64,000 nucleotides of DNA from Mesorhizobium ciceri biovar biserrulae WSM1271 (GCF_000185905.1 NC_014923.1:3557501-3621500), one strand, 5' to 3'; shown: positions 9,435-18,294, counted from the stretch's first letter. Numbers and translations: made by a program. The notes: generated from the sequence alone by a model not told the origin.

Positions 9435-9595
9435 CGTGCAACTCCCCATGCGTTCAGACACGTGCTCGAACCCGAGTGATAGAAGCGTGATTTCGCCACG
9501 GAGTAAATTGCGTTTCGTTCTGCCCCTTGGCGTGGCCGGGAATGTTTTTATCCTGGCGACCGCATCGGCAGTCGAAGCTTGTCGCGGTGCGCACC

Positions 9596-10876
9596 TTATC
9601 CCGTGGCTGTGCCGCGCAGCAGCACGTTGAGCCCTATCGCCATCACCTTGGCCGATTCCACCATGTCCGATATGCCGACCCATTCGTCCGGCCGGTGGGC
9701 GAGGTCGAGAATGCCAGGCCCATAAGCGATGCAATCATAGATATGGCCGATGCGAGCTATATGCTTCTGGTCATAGGTGCCGGGCGAAATGACATAATCG
9801 GGTTCGCGGTCGAAGATCGCCATGATGCCTTGCGCAACCGCCTTGACCACCGGCGCGTCGCGCTCGGTCATCAGCGGCAGCACTTCCATCAGGTCGCGGA
9901 TTTCATAGTCGAATTTTGTCCGCTCGCGTTTCAACCGGTCGAGAATGCCGGTCACTTCACCTTTGACGGTGTCGAGATCTTCCTCGAGCAGGAAACGGCG
10001 GTCGATGGTCATCCGGCAGGAGTCGGGCACGTTGGGCGACGGCAGGCCGGGCCGGAAATCCTCGGTCTGGCCGCCATGGATCGAATTGATGTTCATGGTC
10101 GAGCGTTTTGCTCCTTCGGGCACGACCGGCATGCGCGTCATCTTGCGGTCGAGCGCGGGAAACAGTTCGTCCTCGAAGGCCCGCAGCACGGCGCCCATGT
10201 GGCGCACCGCATTGTCGCCGAGAAACGGCATCGAGCCGTGCGCGATCTCCCCCTTGGTCTCGATCTCCGCCCACCAGACGCCACGATGGCCGAGGCAGAT
10301 GCGGTCCTTGTTCAGCGGCTCGGGAATGATGACATGGTCGACCCTGGGTTTTGAGAAATAGCCGAGCCTGGCCAGATGCGCGACGCCGCCGAAGCCGCCG
10401 GATTCCTCGTCGACGGTGCCGGATATTTCGATGGCGCCGGGAAAATCAGGGAAGACTTCCAGGAAGGCCTCGGCTGCGATGATAGAGGCGGCAAGACCGC
10501 CCTTCATGTCGCAGGCGCCGCGGCCATAGACCCTGCCGTCCTTGACGATGCCGGCGAAGGGATCGACGGTCCAGCCATCGCCGGCTTCGACCACGTCGAC
10601 ATGCGAGTTGAAGTGGACGCAGGCGCCTGATGATCTCCCGTCGAAACGGGCAACGACATTGACGCGCGGGTAGCGGTCGGTGTCGCCGGGCGTGCCTTCG
10701 GCGCGGATGAACTCGGTCTCGAAACCGCTCTTCTTCAGCCGCGCGCCGAGATATTCGGCGCATGGCCGGTAGGCCTCGCCGGGTGGATTGATGGTCGGAA
10801 AACGGATCAGCTCGGCGGTCAGCGCGACGACGTCGTCGCGCCTGTCATCGATTGCCTGGAGGAGTCGCTGGTTCAT
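9596..10876 (-). CDS. ArgE/DapE-type M20 family deacylase
   Basis: A cytoplasmic zinc amidohydrolase of about 426 residues. Metal ligands are visible: HFNSHVDVVEAGDGW (first His-x-Asp), GRGACDMKGG (bridging Asp), DEESGGFG (Glu pair) and the C-terminal H in DQKHIARIGH. Family members remove N-acyl groups from amino acids or dipeptides. It lies 161 bases upstream of the binding-protein gene on the same strand, so it probably processes what the importer brings in. The start at 10876 (MNQRLLQ) is chosen by homology; no strong Shine-Dalgarno is seen. Confidence 0.9.
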   Translation of the reverse strand: MNQRLLQAIDDRRDDVVALTAELIRFPTINPPGEAYRPCAEYLGARLKKSGFETEFIRAEGTPGDTDRYPRVNVVARFDGRSSGACVHFNSHVDVVEAGDGWTVDPFAGIVKDGRVYGRGACDMKGGLAASIIAAEAFLEVFPDFPGAIEISGTVDEESGGFGGVAHLARLGYFSKPRVDHVIIPEPLNKDRICLGHRGVWWAEIETKGEIAHGSMPFLGDNAVRHMGAVLRAFEDELFPALDRKMTRMPVVPEGAKRSTMNINSIHGGQTEDFRPGLPSPNVPDSCRMTIDRRFLLEEDLDTVKGEVTGILDRLKRERTKFDYEIRDLMEVLPLMTERDAPVVKAVAQGIMAIFDREPDYVISPGTYDQKHIARIGHIYDCIAYGPGILDLAHRPDEWVGISDMVESAKVMAIGLNVLLRGTATG

Positions 10877-11095
10877 GCGCAGAGTTGAGCAGCGATCCCA
10901 GCGATTTTGCAAGCCCGCCGGCGATCAAGCCGGTGCGGCGTGTCGTTGCGGCAACTATTGCGGGAAATCGTTCAAATTCGCTGCTTTGGATTGGCGAATT
11001 GGTCAAGGTGTGTGTGTTAGCCCGTGCATCTGCCATTAAAAAGATGAAAAACAATCAGGCAGGCAGGTTAGGGGCAATCAAAGGGGTTTGATCGC

Positions 11096-11524
11096 ATGAA
11101 AAAGACAGTTCTCATGGCAACCATGTTTGTTGCAATGCTGTTCGGTGCTTCGGGGCAGGGCTGGGCAGCCAGCCTCGTTGCAAATATAGACGTGTCGTCG
11201 CAGACGATGACCGTCAGATATGGCGCGTCGGTTTACCGGTGGAGTGTCTCCACCGCCCGCACCGGCTACTTCACGCCGCGCGGCACCTATCGGCCGCAGC
11301 GCACGGCCAGGATGTGGTATTCGCGCAAATACCATATGTCGCCGATGCCCTATTCGGTGTTCTTCCATGGCGGCTATGCCATCCATGGAACCGGCGCCGT
11401 CAGGCAGCTCGGCCGCCCGGCGTCGCATGGCTGCGTGAGGCTGCACACGGCCAATGCCGCCACGTTCTATTCGATGGTGCGGGAAGTGGGTTTCGGCAAC
11501 ACGCGCATTGTCGTCACCAACTAA
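11096..11524 (+). CDS. L,D-transpeptidase (YkuD domain), secreted
   Basis: A short 142-residue protein with a signal peptide (residues 1-23, ending QGWAAS) and a minimal YkuD catalytic domain. The active-site signature is HGTGAVRQLGRPASHGCVRL, with the second His, Gly and Cys of the SHGCVR motif. Such enzymes make 3-3 cross-links in peptidoglycan or attach proteins to it, in the periplasm. Rhizobiales carry many paralogues of this size. It is a single gene convergent with lpxXL. Confidence 0.92.
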   Translation: MKKTVLMATMFVAMLFGASGQGWAASLVANIDVSSQTMTVRYGASVYRWSVSTARTGYFTPRGTYRPQRTARMWYSRKYHMSPMPYSVFFHGGYAIHGTGAVRQLGRPASHGCVRLHTANAATFYSMVREVGFGNTRIVVTN

Positions 11525-11546
11525 GGCGGTTCAGGTTCGCTGTTGT

Positions 11547-11578
11547 CTGCTGGCGCTGGGCTAACCCCACGCCAGCAG
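11547..11578. terminator. Hairpin between convergent genes, probable bidirectional terminator
   Basis: Perfect 9-bp arms CTGCTGGCG / CGCCAGCAG around a 14-base loop, itself partly paired (TGGG/CCCA). It sits midway in the 60-base gap between the convergent L,D-transpeptidase and lpxXL genes. No U-tract follows on either strand, so termination is inferred from position only. Confidence 0.45.
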
Positions 11579-11584
11579 CTCTGC

Positions 11585-12574
11585 CTAAGCGTTTGGGACC
11601 GCCTTTGCCTGCGGTCGCTTTCGACGCCCGCCGCTGATCTCCCACCTTTTGTGGAACCACATCCACTGGCCGGGATCTTCTCGCACCCAGCGCTCGACGA
11701 CGTCGTTGAGACGCTGGGTGGTGGCACGGACATCGACGCTGCCGTCAGCGGTGCGCGGCAAGGTTAACTTGTTCTCGATTTCGAGCCGGAAGCGGTTGCC
11801 TGGCAGCCTGACGCAGCGCGCCGGATAGACGTCGCAATCGTAGTGGCGGGCAAGGGTGGCCAGCACGCGATTGCTCTGGCAGGGACGGCCGAAGAATGTC
11901 GTCTCCAGTCCATTGGAGAATTTCTGGTCGACAAGGATGCCGATGTTGCCGCCGTTCTCCAGAACCCCGGCCAGGGCGAATGACGCGCCCGCCATGGATG
12001 GCAGCAACGAGCCCATGGTCGAGCGGCGCGTCGAGAGGATGTAGTCGGCGAGATAGGGATTGTTAGGCGGGCGAAACAGCGCAGTGATGTTCATGCCGAA
12101 AGTCGCGGCCGCCACCGGCAGCAATTCGAAATTACCGAGATGACCGGTGAAGACGATGTGCGGCTTCTCTTCGCTGGCTATTTCGACGAAGTGGTCAGCT
12201 CCCTTGACCTCGACGCGGCCGGGCTCGCTGGCCGCGGGGTCGTAGTCGAAGAGGGCGTCGAGAAAGATGTATTCCGCGGCCAAGCGAGCCATGTTGCCCC
12301 ACATGTCGGAGGCGATCGCCTGGATCTCGGCTTCGCTCTTTTCCGGATAGGCCTTGCGCAGATTGTCGACGGCGACCTGATGGCGTCCAACCCGGGGGCC
12401 GACCAGGCGAGCGACGCGGTCGGCGAAATTCAGCGCACTGTCGGCCGGCAGCAGGCGCAGGACCCAGATGATCATCATCGCTGCCCGCGCCACCAGCCAG
12501 TAATTGAGCTGGCGCAGTTGCCTGCCGTAACGAAATTTGAGGTCCCGGCGGAACTTCTTGAATACAGAGGTCAA
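11585..12574 (-). CDS. lpxXL: Very-long-chain acyl transferase of lipid A synthesis, LpxXL
   Basis: A 329-residue member of the LpxL/HtrB (LABLAT) family with an N-terminal membrane anchor (about residues 28-45) and the catalytic H-x4-E motif in TGHLGNFELLP. LpxXL transfers a 27-hydroxyoctacosanoyl chain from AcpXL to a hydroxyacyl chain of rhizobial lipid A at the inner membrane. The assignment rests on context: last gene of the acpXL cluster, four bases after adhXL. The VLCFA-modified lipid A aids membrane stability and symbiosis in rhizobia. Confidence 0.9.
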   Translation of the reverse strand: MTSVFKKFRRDLKFRYGRQLRQLNYWLVARAAMMIIWVLRLLPADSALNFADRVARLVGPRVGRHQVAVDNLRKAYPEKSEAEIQAIASDMWGNMARLAAEYIFLDALFDYDPAASEPGRVEVKGADHFVEIASEEKPHIVFTGHLGNFELLPVAAATFGMNITALFRPPNNPYLADYILSTRRSTMGSLLPSMAGASFALAGVLENGGNIGILVDQKFSNGLETTFFGRPCQSNRVLATLARHYDCDVYPARCVRLPGNRFRLEIENKLTLPRTADGSVDVRATTQRLNDVVERWVREDPGQWMWFHKRWEISGGRRKRPQAKAVPNA

Positions 12575-12578
12575 GGCT

Positions 12579-13607
12579 CTAGCCGACGCGCAGGATGATC
12601 TTGCCGAAAACGTCGCGGCCTTCCATGCGCTTCAGCGCGGCGTCGATACCGTCGAAGCCGACTTCGGTGTCGATGACGGGTGCGACTTGTCCCGCCGCCA
12701 TTTTCTGCATGGCGTTGGCCATGTTTTCCATGCGGCAGCCAAAGGAGCCAAGCAGTTTCAATTGCTGCTGGAACAGCTGCATCAAATTGATCTGCGTCGA
12801 CACGCCGGAGGTCGAACCGCAGGTCACCAGGCGGCCGCCACGCTTCAGGCACAGCATCGAGGCGGCGAATGTGTCGGCGCCGACATGTTCAAAGACGACG
12901 TCGACGCCCTTCTTCTTGGTCAGCTTGCGCACGACGCCCTCGAAACGGTCGTCGCGGTAGTTGATGACATGGTCGGCGCCGAGCGCCTTGGCCTTGTCGA
13001 TCTTGTCGTTGGAACCGACCGTAGTGATGATCGTGCAGCCCATCCGCTTGGCCAGCTGGATGGCCGCCGAGCCGATGCCGGATCCGCCGGCATGGATAAG
13101 GATGGTTTCGCCGGGTTGAAGCCTGGCGTTGTCGAACAGCATGTGCTCGACGGTGCCGAAGGTGACGGGCGCCACCGCCGCGCCGATGTCGGTCACGCCG
13201 GGCGGGGCAGGGACCAGCAGGCGGGCCGGCAGGTTGATCTTCTCCTGCGCGAAGCCGTCGAGATGGAAGCCGTGAACGCCCGAAACATGTTCGCAGAGGT
13301 TGTCGCGGCCTTCGCGGCAGGCTCGGCAGAGGCCGCAGGTGCGCGCGCCATAGATCGACACCAATTGTCCGGGCAGCAGGCTGGAAACGCCGGGGCCAAC
13401 CGCCTCGACCTCGCCGGATGCCTCCGCGCCGACGACCAGCGGCAGCTTGCGCTTGGCGAAGGCCATGCCGCGCCAGCCCCAGACGTCGATATGGTTCAGC
13501 GCTACTGCCTTGATGCGCAGCGTGACTTCGCCGAGTGCCGGCGGTGGAGGAGGCGGCAGGTCCACCGTCTCAAGACGGCGGTCCTCTATAAGTTGCAATG
13601 CGCGCAT
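12579..13607 (-). CDS. adhXL: Zinc-type alcohol dehydrogenase of the VLCFA cluster
   Basis: A 342-residue medium-chain dehydrogenase. The structural zinc motif is intact (CGLCRACREGRDNLC), as are the Rossmann loop ILIHAGGSGIGSAAIQLAKRMG and the catalytic-zinc region around GAEASGEVEAVG. In the rhizobial cluster it is assumed to act in formation of the 27-hydroxy or keto group of the C28 chain, but its exact reaction is not established. It lies between fabF1XL and lpxXL in one operon. Confidence 0.88.
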   Translation of the reverse strand: MRALQLIEDRRLETVDLPPPPPPALGEVTLRIKAVALNHIDVWGWRGMAFAKRKLPLVVGAEASGEVEAVGPGVSSLLPGQLVSIYGARTCGLCRACREGRDNLCEHVSGVHGFHLDGFAQEKINLPARLLVPAPPGVTDIGAAVAPVTFGTVEHMLFDNARLQPGETILIHAGGSGIGSAAIQLAKRMGCTIITTVGSNDKIDKAKALGADHVINYRDDRFEGVVRKLTKKKGVDVVFEHVGADTFAASMLCLKRGGRLVTCGSTSGVSTQINLMQLFQQQLKLLGSFGCRMENMANAMQKMAAGQVAPVIDTEVGFDGIDAALKRMEGRDVFGKIILRVG

Positions 13608-13643
13608 GGGGCCTGTCGGTTCAGTCTGGCTGAAAAAGGTCGC

Positions 13644-14921
13644 TTAGACCGGTTCCCGCGCCATGACAAGGCAAGTGTTCTGGCCGCCGAAGCCGAAGGA
13701 GCTCGACAGAACGGTGCGGACTTCGGCGTTGCGCTTCTTGTTCGGCACCACGTCGAGCACGATCGCGGGGTCGGGATTGTCATAGTTGATGGTCGGCGGA
13801 ATGACGCTTTCGCGCATCGTCATCAGCGAGAAAGCCGCCTCGACAGCGCCCGCCGCCGACAGCGTGTGACCGATCATCGATTTGTTCGACGAGACCGGCA
13901 TAGAGCCGATCCGCTCGCCGAACACCGTCGACAGCGCCAGATGCTCCATCTTGTCGTTTTCGGGCGTCGAGGTGCCGTGGGCATTGACGTAGTCGATCTC
14001 GTCTTCACCCAGTCCGGCATCGACGAGAGCGGCGCGGACCGCGGCGATGGCCGGTGAAGCGTCCGGTTTGGAGCGGGTGCGGTGGAAGTCGTCGGCCTTC
14101 TCGCCGCAGCCGCCCAGGACGCCGAGAATAGTCGCGCCGCGAGCCAATGCCGTCTCAAGCGATTCCAACACCAGCGCCCCCGATCCCTCGGCCAACACGA
14201 AGCCGTCGCGATCCCTGGAGAAGGGTTTCGACGCCTTTTCGGGGATGTCGTTGTGCGTGGAGAGCGCCGAAAGCAATGAGAAACGGATCAATGCCTCGGC
14301 GGTCGCGGAACCGTCCGCGCCGATCGACAGCGCACGGTCGCATTCGCCGCGTCGGATCGCCTCGACACCGAGCTGAATCGCGGTGGCGCCTGAAGCGCAA
14401 GCCGTCGACAGCGTGATCGGCAGACCACGCGTGCCAAGGCGATCGGCAAGGCGGCCGGCGATCGAACCGAACTGGGTGGTCTCGAAAATATCCAGCTCTT
14501 TCAAGCTACGCGCGACCCGAAGCAGTCTTTCGGCGGCGGTGTCATCCTTGTCCTTGTCAGAATTGTAGAGCGAGAAGCGCTCGGCCCAGTCGAGTTCGAC
14601 TGGCGGCGATGCGAGGAAGAGCGGTCCGCCGAAATCGCTGGAATCAAGACCGGCTTCGCTCACCGCTTCTAAGCCCGCCAGCTCGGCTAGCTCATAGGTG
14701 AGTGGGCTGGCGCCTTTCGAACTCGACGGCAGGAAATCGACCATGCCGGAGATGCGGGTGTTCAATTGATCGATGGGAAAGCGGGTGATCGGGTGAATGC
14801 CCGACTTGCCGGAGGTCAGTGCCGCCCAATTGTCTGATTTGCCGACGCCAAGCGAGGTCACCACGCCGATGCCGGTGACGGCGACGATCGGCCTGCCCAT
14901 GTGATCTCTGAGATTGGCCAT
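13644..14921 (-). CDS. fabF1XL: Beta-ketoacyl-ACP synthase FabF1XL, catalytic subunit
   Basis: A 425-residue condensing enzyme with the complete catalytic triad: Cys175 in STACASGAT, first His in VNAHGTSTPENDKMEH and second His in SNKSMIGHTLSAAGA. It should elongate acyl-AcpXL toward C28. The neighbouring fabF2XL product lacks the triad, so this is the only active ketosynthase of the cluster. Gap of 43 bases to fabF2XL; 36 bases to adhXL. Confidence 0.92.
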   Translation of the reverse strand: MANLRDHMGRPIVAVTGIGVVTSLGVGKSDNWAALTSGKSGIHPITRFPIDQLNTRISGMVDFLPSSSKGASPLTYELAELAGLEAVSEAGLDSSDFGGPLFLASPPVELDWAERFSLYNSDKDKDDTAAERLLRVARSLKELDIFETTQFGSIAGRLADRLGTRGLPITLSTACASGATAIQLGVEAIRRGECDRALSIGADGSATAEALIRFSLLSALSTHNDIPEKASKPFSRDRDGFVLAEGSGALVLESLETALARGATILGVLGGCGEKADDFHRTRSKPDASPAIAAVRAALVDAGLGEDEIDYVNAHGTSTPENDKMEHLALSTVFGERIGSMPVSSNKSMIGHTLSAAGAVEAAFSLMTMRESVIPPTINYDNPDPAIVLDVVPNKKRNAEVRTVLSSSFGFGGQNTCLVMAREPV

Positions 14922-14964
14922 CCGGGAGCCCTCTTATCGTTGCAGCATGGATCGTGGAGCCGCG

Positions 14965-16155
14965 TTACGCGGCATTGACCAGCGCCATGCCCTCGAATTG
15001 GTGATAGCCGATCGCCGTTGCAAGGACGGATTGGGGAACGCCTTCGAACGGCGTCTCGGCTGCGGCATCAAAAACAGGATAGGCGGCCTTGCGGTCGACA
15101 GCGAGTGCCGCCAGTGCCACAGCGAAAGGAAACTGTGCTTCCTTCATGTGCCCGGTCAGCGTCGAGAAGCCACGCGCGGCGATCGCCGGATTGGCATCGA
15201 GCGCTGCCTTCTCGGCTGTTGTCGCCGCATGCGCGCCCGATGCGCCCGACAGGGTCAGCAATTTGCCGTTCGGCAATGCAGCCTGCTTGAGCAGCGCGGC
15301 GATCTCGGCGTCGAGTTCTCCCCGTGGCCGCCGGGCACGGCCGGAGACGACCGGTCCAAGTTCTGCATAGATCTTGCGGCCGCGGCTCATCGCGTGTTCG
15401 CGCTGCTCCAGCACCAGGAAGGCGCCGCCGGAGCCGGTCACGACGCCACCGCCCTCAGTGCCCTGTCTTTGCCAAACCGGCTTCCATGGGCCGCGATGCA
15501 GATAGCCGGCGAGTTCATAGCCGAGCAGCATATCGGAATGTTCGGTCTGGAAGGCACCGCCGACCAGGATATGCGTCGACTGACCCGAGCGGATGCGTGC
15601 GGCGGCCGTTTCAACCGCGGCGACACCGGCACCTTCCTCGCCCATGAAGGTTCTGGACGAACCGGTGACCTTGTGGACGATGGAGATGTTGCCGGCGAGC
15701 AGGTTGGACAATTGGGCCAGAAACAGTGTCGGGCGCAATTCGGTGGTCAATTTCTCGTTGAGCAGTACATCGCGGTCATTGCGGCTTTCCGAAGCGGCGA
15801 GAATGGCGGCATCGACCGCCTCGTCGCGCTCGCCGCCGCCCGCCGCCACAACCATGTCCATGGTCGCGCAGAGTTCGTCATTGCCCTTGATGCCGGCGTC
15901 GTCCAGTGCAAGGCCGGCAGCATAGGTGCCGAGCCTTTGCCAGGTTTCCATCTGGCGCTGATCGCCACGCTTGGCGATCTGCAGGTTCCAGTCGATCTCA
16001 GGCAGCGGATGGACAGTATAGGGTGCAAAGCGCGTCGCTTCGAGCACCGGCCGCGGGCCCGGTTGCGCGAGCTTCTGCCAGTGGGCGTCAGGACCTTCCC
16101 CCAGCGAGGAGACAAGGCCGATACCTGATATGACGACGTCGCGGGGGCTGCTCAT
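14965..16155 (-). CDS. fabF2XL: FabF2XL, ketosynthase homologue without catalytic Cys (chain-length-factor-like)
   Basis: A 396-residue thiolase-fold protein starting SSPRDVVISGIGLVSSLGEG. Aligned by eye to FabF1XL, the nucleophile Cys falls on the acidic segment MGEEGAGVAA (residues 171-180), and the first His region (usually AHGT) reads LSGASG; the second His survives in TLTGHMKEAQ. Loss of Cys with an acidic or Gln residue in its place is the hallmark of KS-beta/chain length factors in type II polyketide systems. It is therefore probably a non-catalytic partner of FabF1XL that sets chain length. The family is commonly annotated simply as beta-ketoacyl synthase. Confidence 0.85.
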   Translation of the reverse strand: MSSPRDVVISGIGLVSSLGEGPDAHWQKLAQPGPRPVLEATRFAPYTVHPLPEIDWNLQIAKRGDQRQMETWQRLGTYAAGLALDDAGIKGNDELCATMDMVVAAGGGERDEAVDAAILAASESRNDRDVLLNEKLTTELRPTLFLAQLSNLLAGNISIVHKVTGSSRTFMGEEGAGVAAVETAAARIRSGQSTHILVGGAFQTEHSDMLLGYELAGYLHRGPWKPVWQRQGTEGGGVVTGSGGAFLVLEQREHAMSRGRKIYAELGPVVSGRARRPRGELDAEIAALLKQAALPNGKLLTLSGASGAHAATTAEKAALDANPAIAARGFSTLTGHMKEAQFPFAVALAALAVDRKAAYPVFDAAAETPFEGVPQSVLATAIGYHQFEGMALVNAA

Positions 16156-16211
16156 GTGCGGCTTTGTGGGTCAGGCGGCAGAGCGCGTCAAGATCGTGCG
16201 CTTAACTGACG

Positions 16212-16493
16212 TCAGGCGGTCTTGGCGGCGACCAGCGCGTCGATCTTGGCGCACAGGTTCTTCATGACGAAGTAGTCGTCGGTCGAAGCTTTGCCGTCAT
16301 TGACCTCCTGGGTCCACTTTTCCAGCGGCACCTTGATGCCGAATTCCTTGTCGATGGCAAAGACGATGTCGAGAAAATCGAGGCTGTCTATGCCGAGATC
16401 GTCAATCGTGTGGCTCTCGGGCGTGATGGTGTCGATATCGATCTCGCTGGTGTCGGCAATGATCTTGGCGACTTTGTCGAACGTGGTGGACAA
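16212..16493 (-). CDS. acpXL: Specialised acyl carrier protein AcpXL
   Basis: A 93-residue acidic acyl carrier protein. Ser37 in DDLGIDSLDFLD is the 4'-phosphopantetheine site. It is longer than the usual 78-residue AcpP, with an extended C-terminus (FVMKNLCAKIDALVAAKTA), as expected for AcpXL, which carries the 27-hydroxy-C28 chain to LpxXL. It is the first gene of the cluster. The next gene, fabF2XL, starts only 56 bases on, leaving no room for the fabZXL dehydratase found at this spot in other rhizobia. Confidence 0.93.
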   Translation of the reverse strand: MSTTFDKVAKIIADTSEIDIDTITPESHTIDDLGIDSLDFLDIVFAIDKEFGIKVPLEKWTQEVNDGKASTDDYFVMKNLCAKIDALVAAKTA

Positions 16494-16620
16494 GGGCTTT
16501 TCCTTCGGTTGCGGGCGGAATCTGTCCGCATCTTGTTTGGGCGCTGTCTAATCGGTTTTTTCCGGCAGGAAAAGGCCTGATACGCCGGGCGCAGATGGGT
16601 AGGGTTCCTTCGAAACGCAA

Positions 16621-16651
16621 GAAGGGCCGCCGGTTTACCCGGCGGCCCTTC
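16621..16651 (-). terminator. Rho-independent terminator downstream of the SPFH gene
   Basis: A perfect 13-bp stem (GAAGGGCCGCCGG / CCGGCGGCCCTTC) with a 5-base loop. On the minus strand it is followed by TTGCGTTT, a weak U-tract. It lies about 70 bases past the stop of the minus-strand SPFH gene and upstream of the acpXL start, separating the two transcription units. Confidence 0.6.
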
Positions 16652-16678
16652 TGTTGACGCAACGTCAGCCTTATTTCG

Positions 16679-16724
16679 ATGCGTGTCGTTTTTCCAAAAG
16701 CGGAACACTTTTGGCGACATGCAT
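16679..16724. repeat. Mesorhizobium-type palindromic intergenic repeat, copy 1
   Basis: A nested palindrome: outer arms ATGCGTGTCG (16679-16688) and CGACATGCAT (16715-16724) with one mismatch, inner arms CCAAAAG (16694-16700) and CTTTTGG (16708-16714). Its last base is the last base of the TGA stop codon of the SPFH gene on the minus strand. A second copy at 30519-30566 has the same relation to another minus-strand stop codon. A transcript from the minus strand would fold here, so it may help termination or 3'-end protection. Confidence 0.8.
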
Positions 16725-17867
16725 CAGCTGTCGCGAAGCTTGACCAGATCGTTCAGCAGCCCGCCTGTTCCATTGTGGACGGTCAGCCGCTCGACCTTGC
16801 CGGCGATGGTTTCCAGCGCCTCGAGCTCCTTCAGCCGCAGCATCACCGGGTTTTCCGCCATCACCCTGGCCGTGTTGAGGAGGGAACGGGTCGCGTTCGT
16901 CTCCTCGCGGCGACGGATGATGTTGGCCTCGGCCTGTTTTTCGGCCGACACCACCTGGTTGAGGATCTCGCGCATCTCGCCCGGCAGGATGACATCCTTG
17001 AGCGCGATATCGCTGACCTCCACGCCGATCTCGGCCATGTCGGCGCGGACCTTGGCTGCCGCTTCCTCATCGACCGTCACCTTCTTTTCGAGGATCTGAT
17101 CGAGTGTCAGCGCGCCAAGCGTCTTGCGGAAGGCATATTGCAGGGCGCGGTAGAGGGCTTCGGAGAAGTCCTTCACCATGCTGACCGCCTTGACCGGATC
17201 GACGACCCGGTATTCGGCTGCGATGTTGACGCGGATCGTCACGCGATCCTTGGTCAGCACTTCCTGCCCGGCAACGTCGAGCGACTGGCGCTTGAGGTCG
17301 ACGACCTTGATCTGCACCATGCGTCCGACGTTCCAGAAGCCATGCACGCCCGCCGTCAGCGTCCTGACCAGGACACCGTCGATGAACAGCAGTCCGGCCT
17401 GACCATCGACGACCGGATGGACGGACATCAATTCCGCCTTCCGGGCCTGGCCGAGCCGGCGCATGATCGCCGCATCGATGGCGAGATCGACTGACGTGTC
17501 GATCAGCGTCACCTTCCACGGGCCGGCAGCCGTCCACAGCACGAGCTTGCGGTCCGGTGCCAGCACGGCGTGCAGATTGCCGTCACGCTCGATGACGGCG
17601 ACATCCGTGCGCCCGGTGCGAACGACGGTGAAATGACGCGCGGCCACATCCGGAAGCTTGTCGAACAACGCCTTCTCGTATGCCGAAACGAATTCCGGGT
17701 TCTTCAGATCGTGCCGAGACACTTCGAGGCTGCCGCGCCGGTTGGCGAGCCAGTGCTCACCCGGCAGCAGGACAGCCTTGATCTCCCCCTTGTGGGAGGG
17801 CGAGGGCACGTTCGTTTTCCTTTACGAGGACGCGCTCGCGTCCAAGAACCTTGTCGAGAATGGTCAT
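16724..17867 (-). CDS. SPFH/Band 7 (slipin-like) protein, apparent frameshift near the N-terminus
   Basis: About 360 residues in the main frame carry an SPFH/prohibitin domain: QIKVVDLKRQSLDVAGQEVLTKDRVTIRVNIAAEYRVVD, then a coiled-coil-forming tail. Family members oligomerise on the inner membrane and organise proteases or microdomains. An ATG at 17867 with CAGGAG seven bases upstream opens MTILDKVLGRERVLVKENERAL, which leads into the domain only if one C of the CCC at 17794-17796 is removed, giving ALHKGEIKAVLL. As sequenced, the main frame can start only at a GTG (17809) without a visible ribosome site. Either a real +1 frameshift or a sequencing error; the rest of the gene is intact. Confidence 0.75.
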
Positions 17868-18219
17868 TGTCTTACTCCTGTCGGGCATGGCCCCATGCGA
17901 GGCGTCACGTCATGCGTCGATCTTCCCTTCGTTTCTCGTTTCACGTCGTCTCTTGCGTCGTAGCCCGGGCACGAATGATCCGGGGACTGGTGGCATCGAG
18001 CCGTGGCGGGCCTTCGGGAGCGGATCGCGGGGCAGCGAAGCGGGCGCAGGAGGCCTTAGCCTCCCTTGCCGGCGACACCGCGCCTTGATCGTCACCGCGG
18101 GCCTGGCCGCGAGCCGATGGCGAAAGACGCTTGGGATGATCCGCGCCCGAAGGCTTGGGTCACCCGTCCAGTCTTTCGCATTCCAGTCCCCGGACCGTTT
18201 TTCGGATGGCTTTTCAAGG
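17868..18219. other. Intergenic stretch, no gene seen
   Basis: A GC-rich segment of about 350 bases between the SPFH ribosome site and the tRNA-like pair. It contains a short hairpin (GGAGGC-CTTA-GCCTCC at 18049-18064) and no ORF with a ribosome site or recognisable product on either strand. It presumably holds the SPFH promoter and the 3' end of the tRNA-like transcript. Confidence 0.5.
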
Positions 18220-18294
18220 CCAATGGAGAAGGAATCGAACCTTCGACAGTCAGATTAACAATCTGATGCTCTAACCAAACTGAGCTATCCGTGG
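18220..18294 (-). tRNA. tRNA-Asn(GTT)-like gene, imperfect acceptor stem
   Basis: Read on the minus strand. The D-stem GCTC/GAGC, anticodon stem TCAGA/TCTGA with loop TTGTTAA (anticodon GTT) and T-arm GAAGG-TTCGATT-CCTTC are all perfect. The acceptor stem pairs only 5 of 7 (CCACGGA with TCCATTG), the 3' end reads GCCT rather than CCA, and the first three bases coincide with the CCA end of the tRNA-like gene upstream. It may be a divergent or decaying tRNA-Asn. A tRNA-finding program is needed to score it. Confidence 0.55.

Noticed and set aside
7941..9479. 512-codon plus-strand ORF opposite the binding-protein gene
   Set aside because: Shadow of a GC-rich gene: no domain sense, no ribosome site, composition driven by the opposite strand's third codon positions.
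12537..14057. 506-codon plus-strand ORF opposite adhXL/fabF1XL
   Set aside because: Antisense to two clear genes with intact motifs; the translation is low-complexity Arg/Asp/Gly-rich without any recognisable fold.
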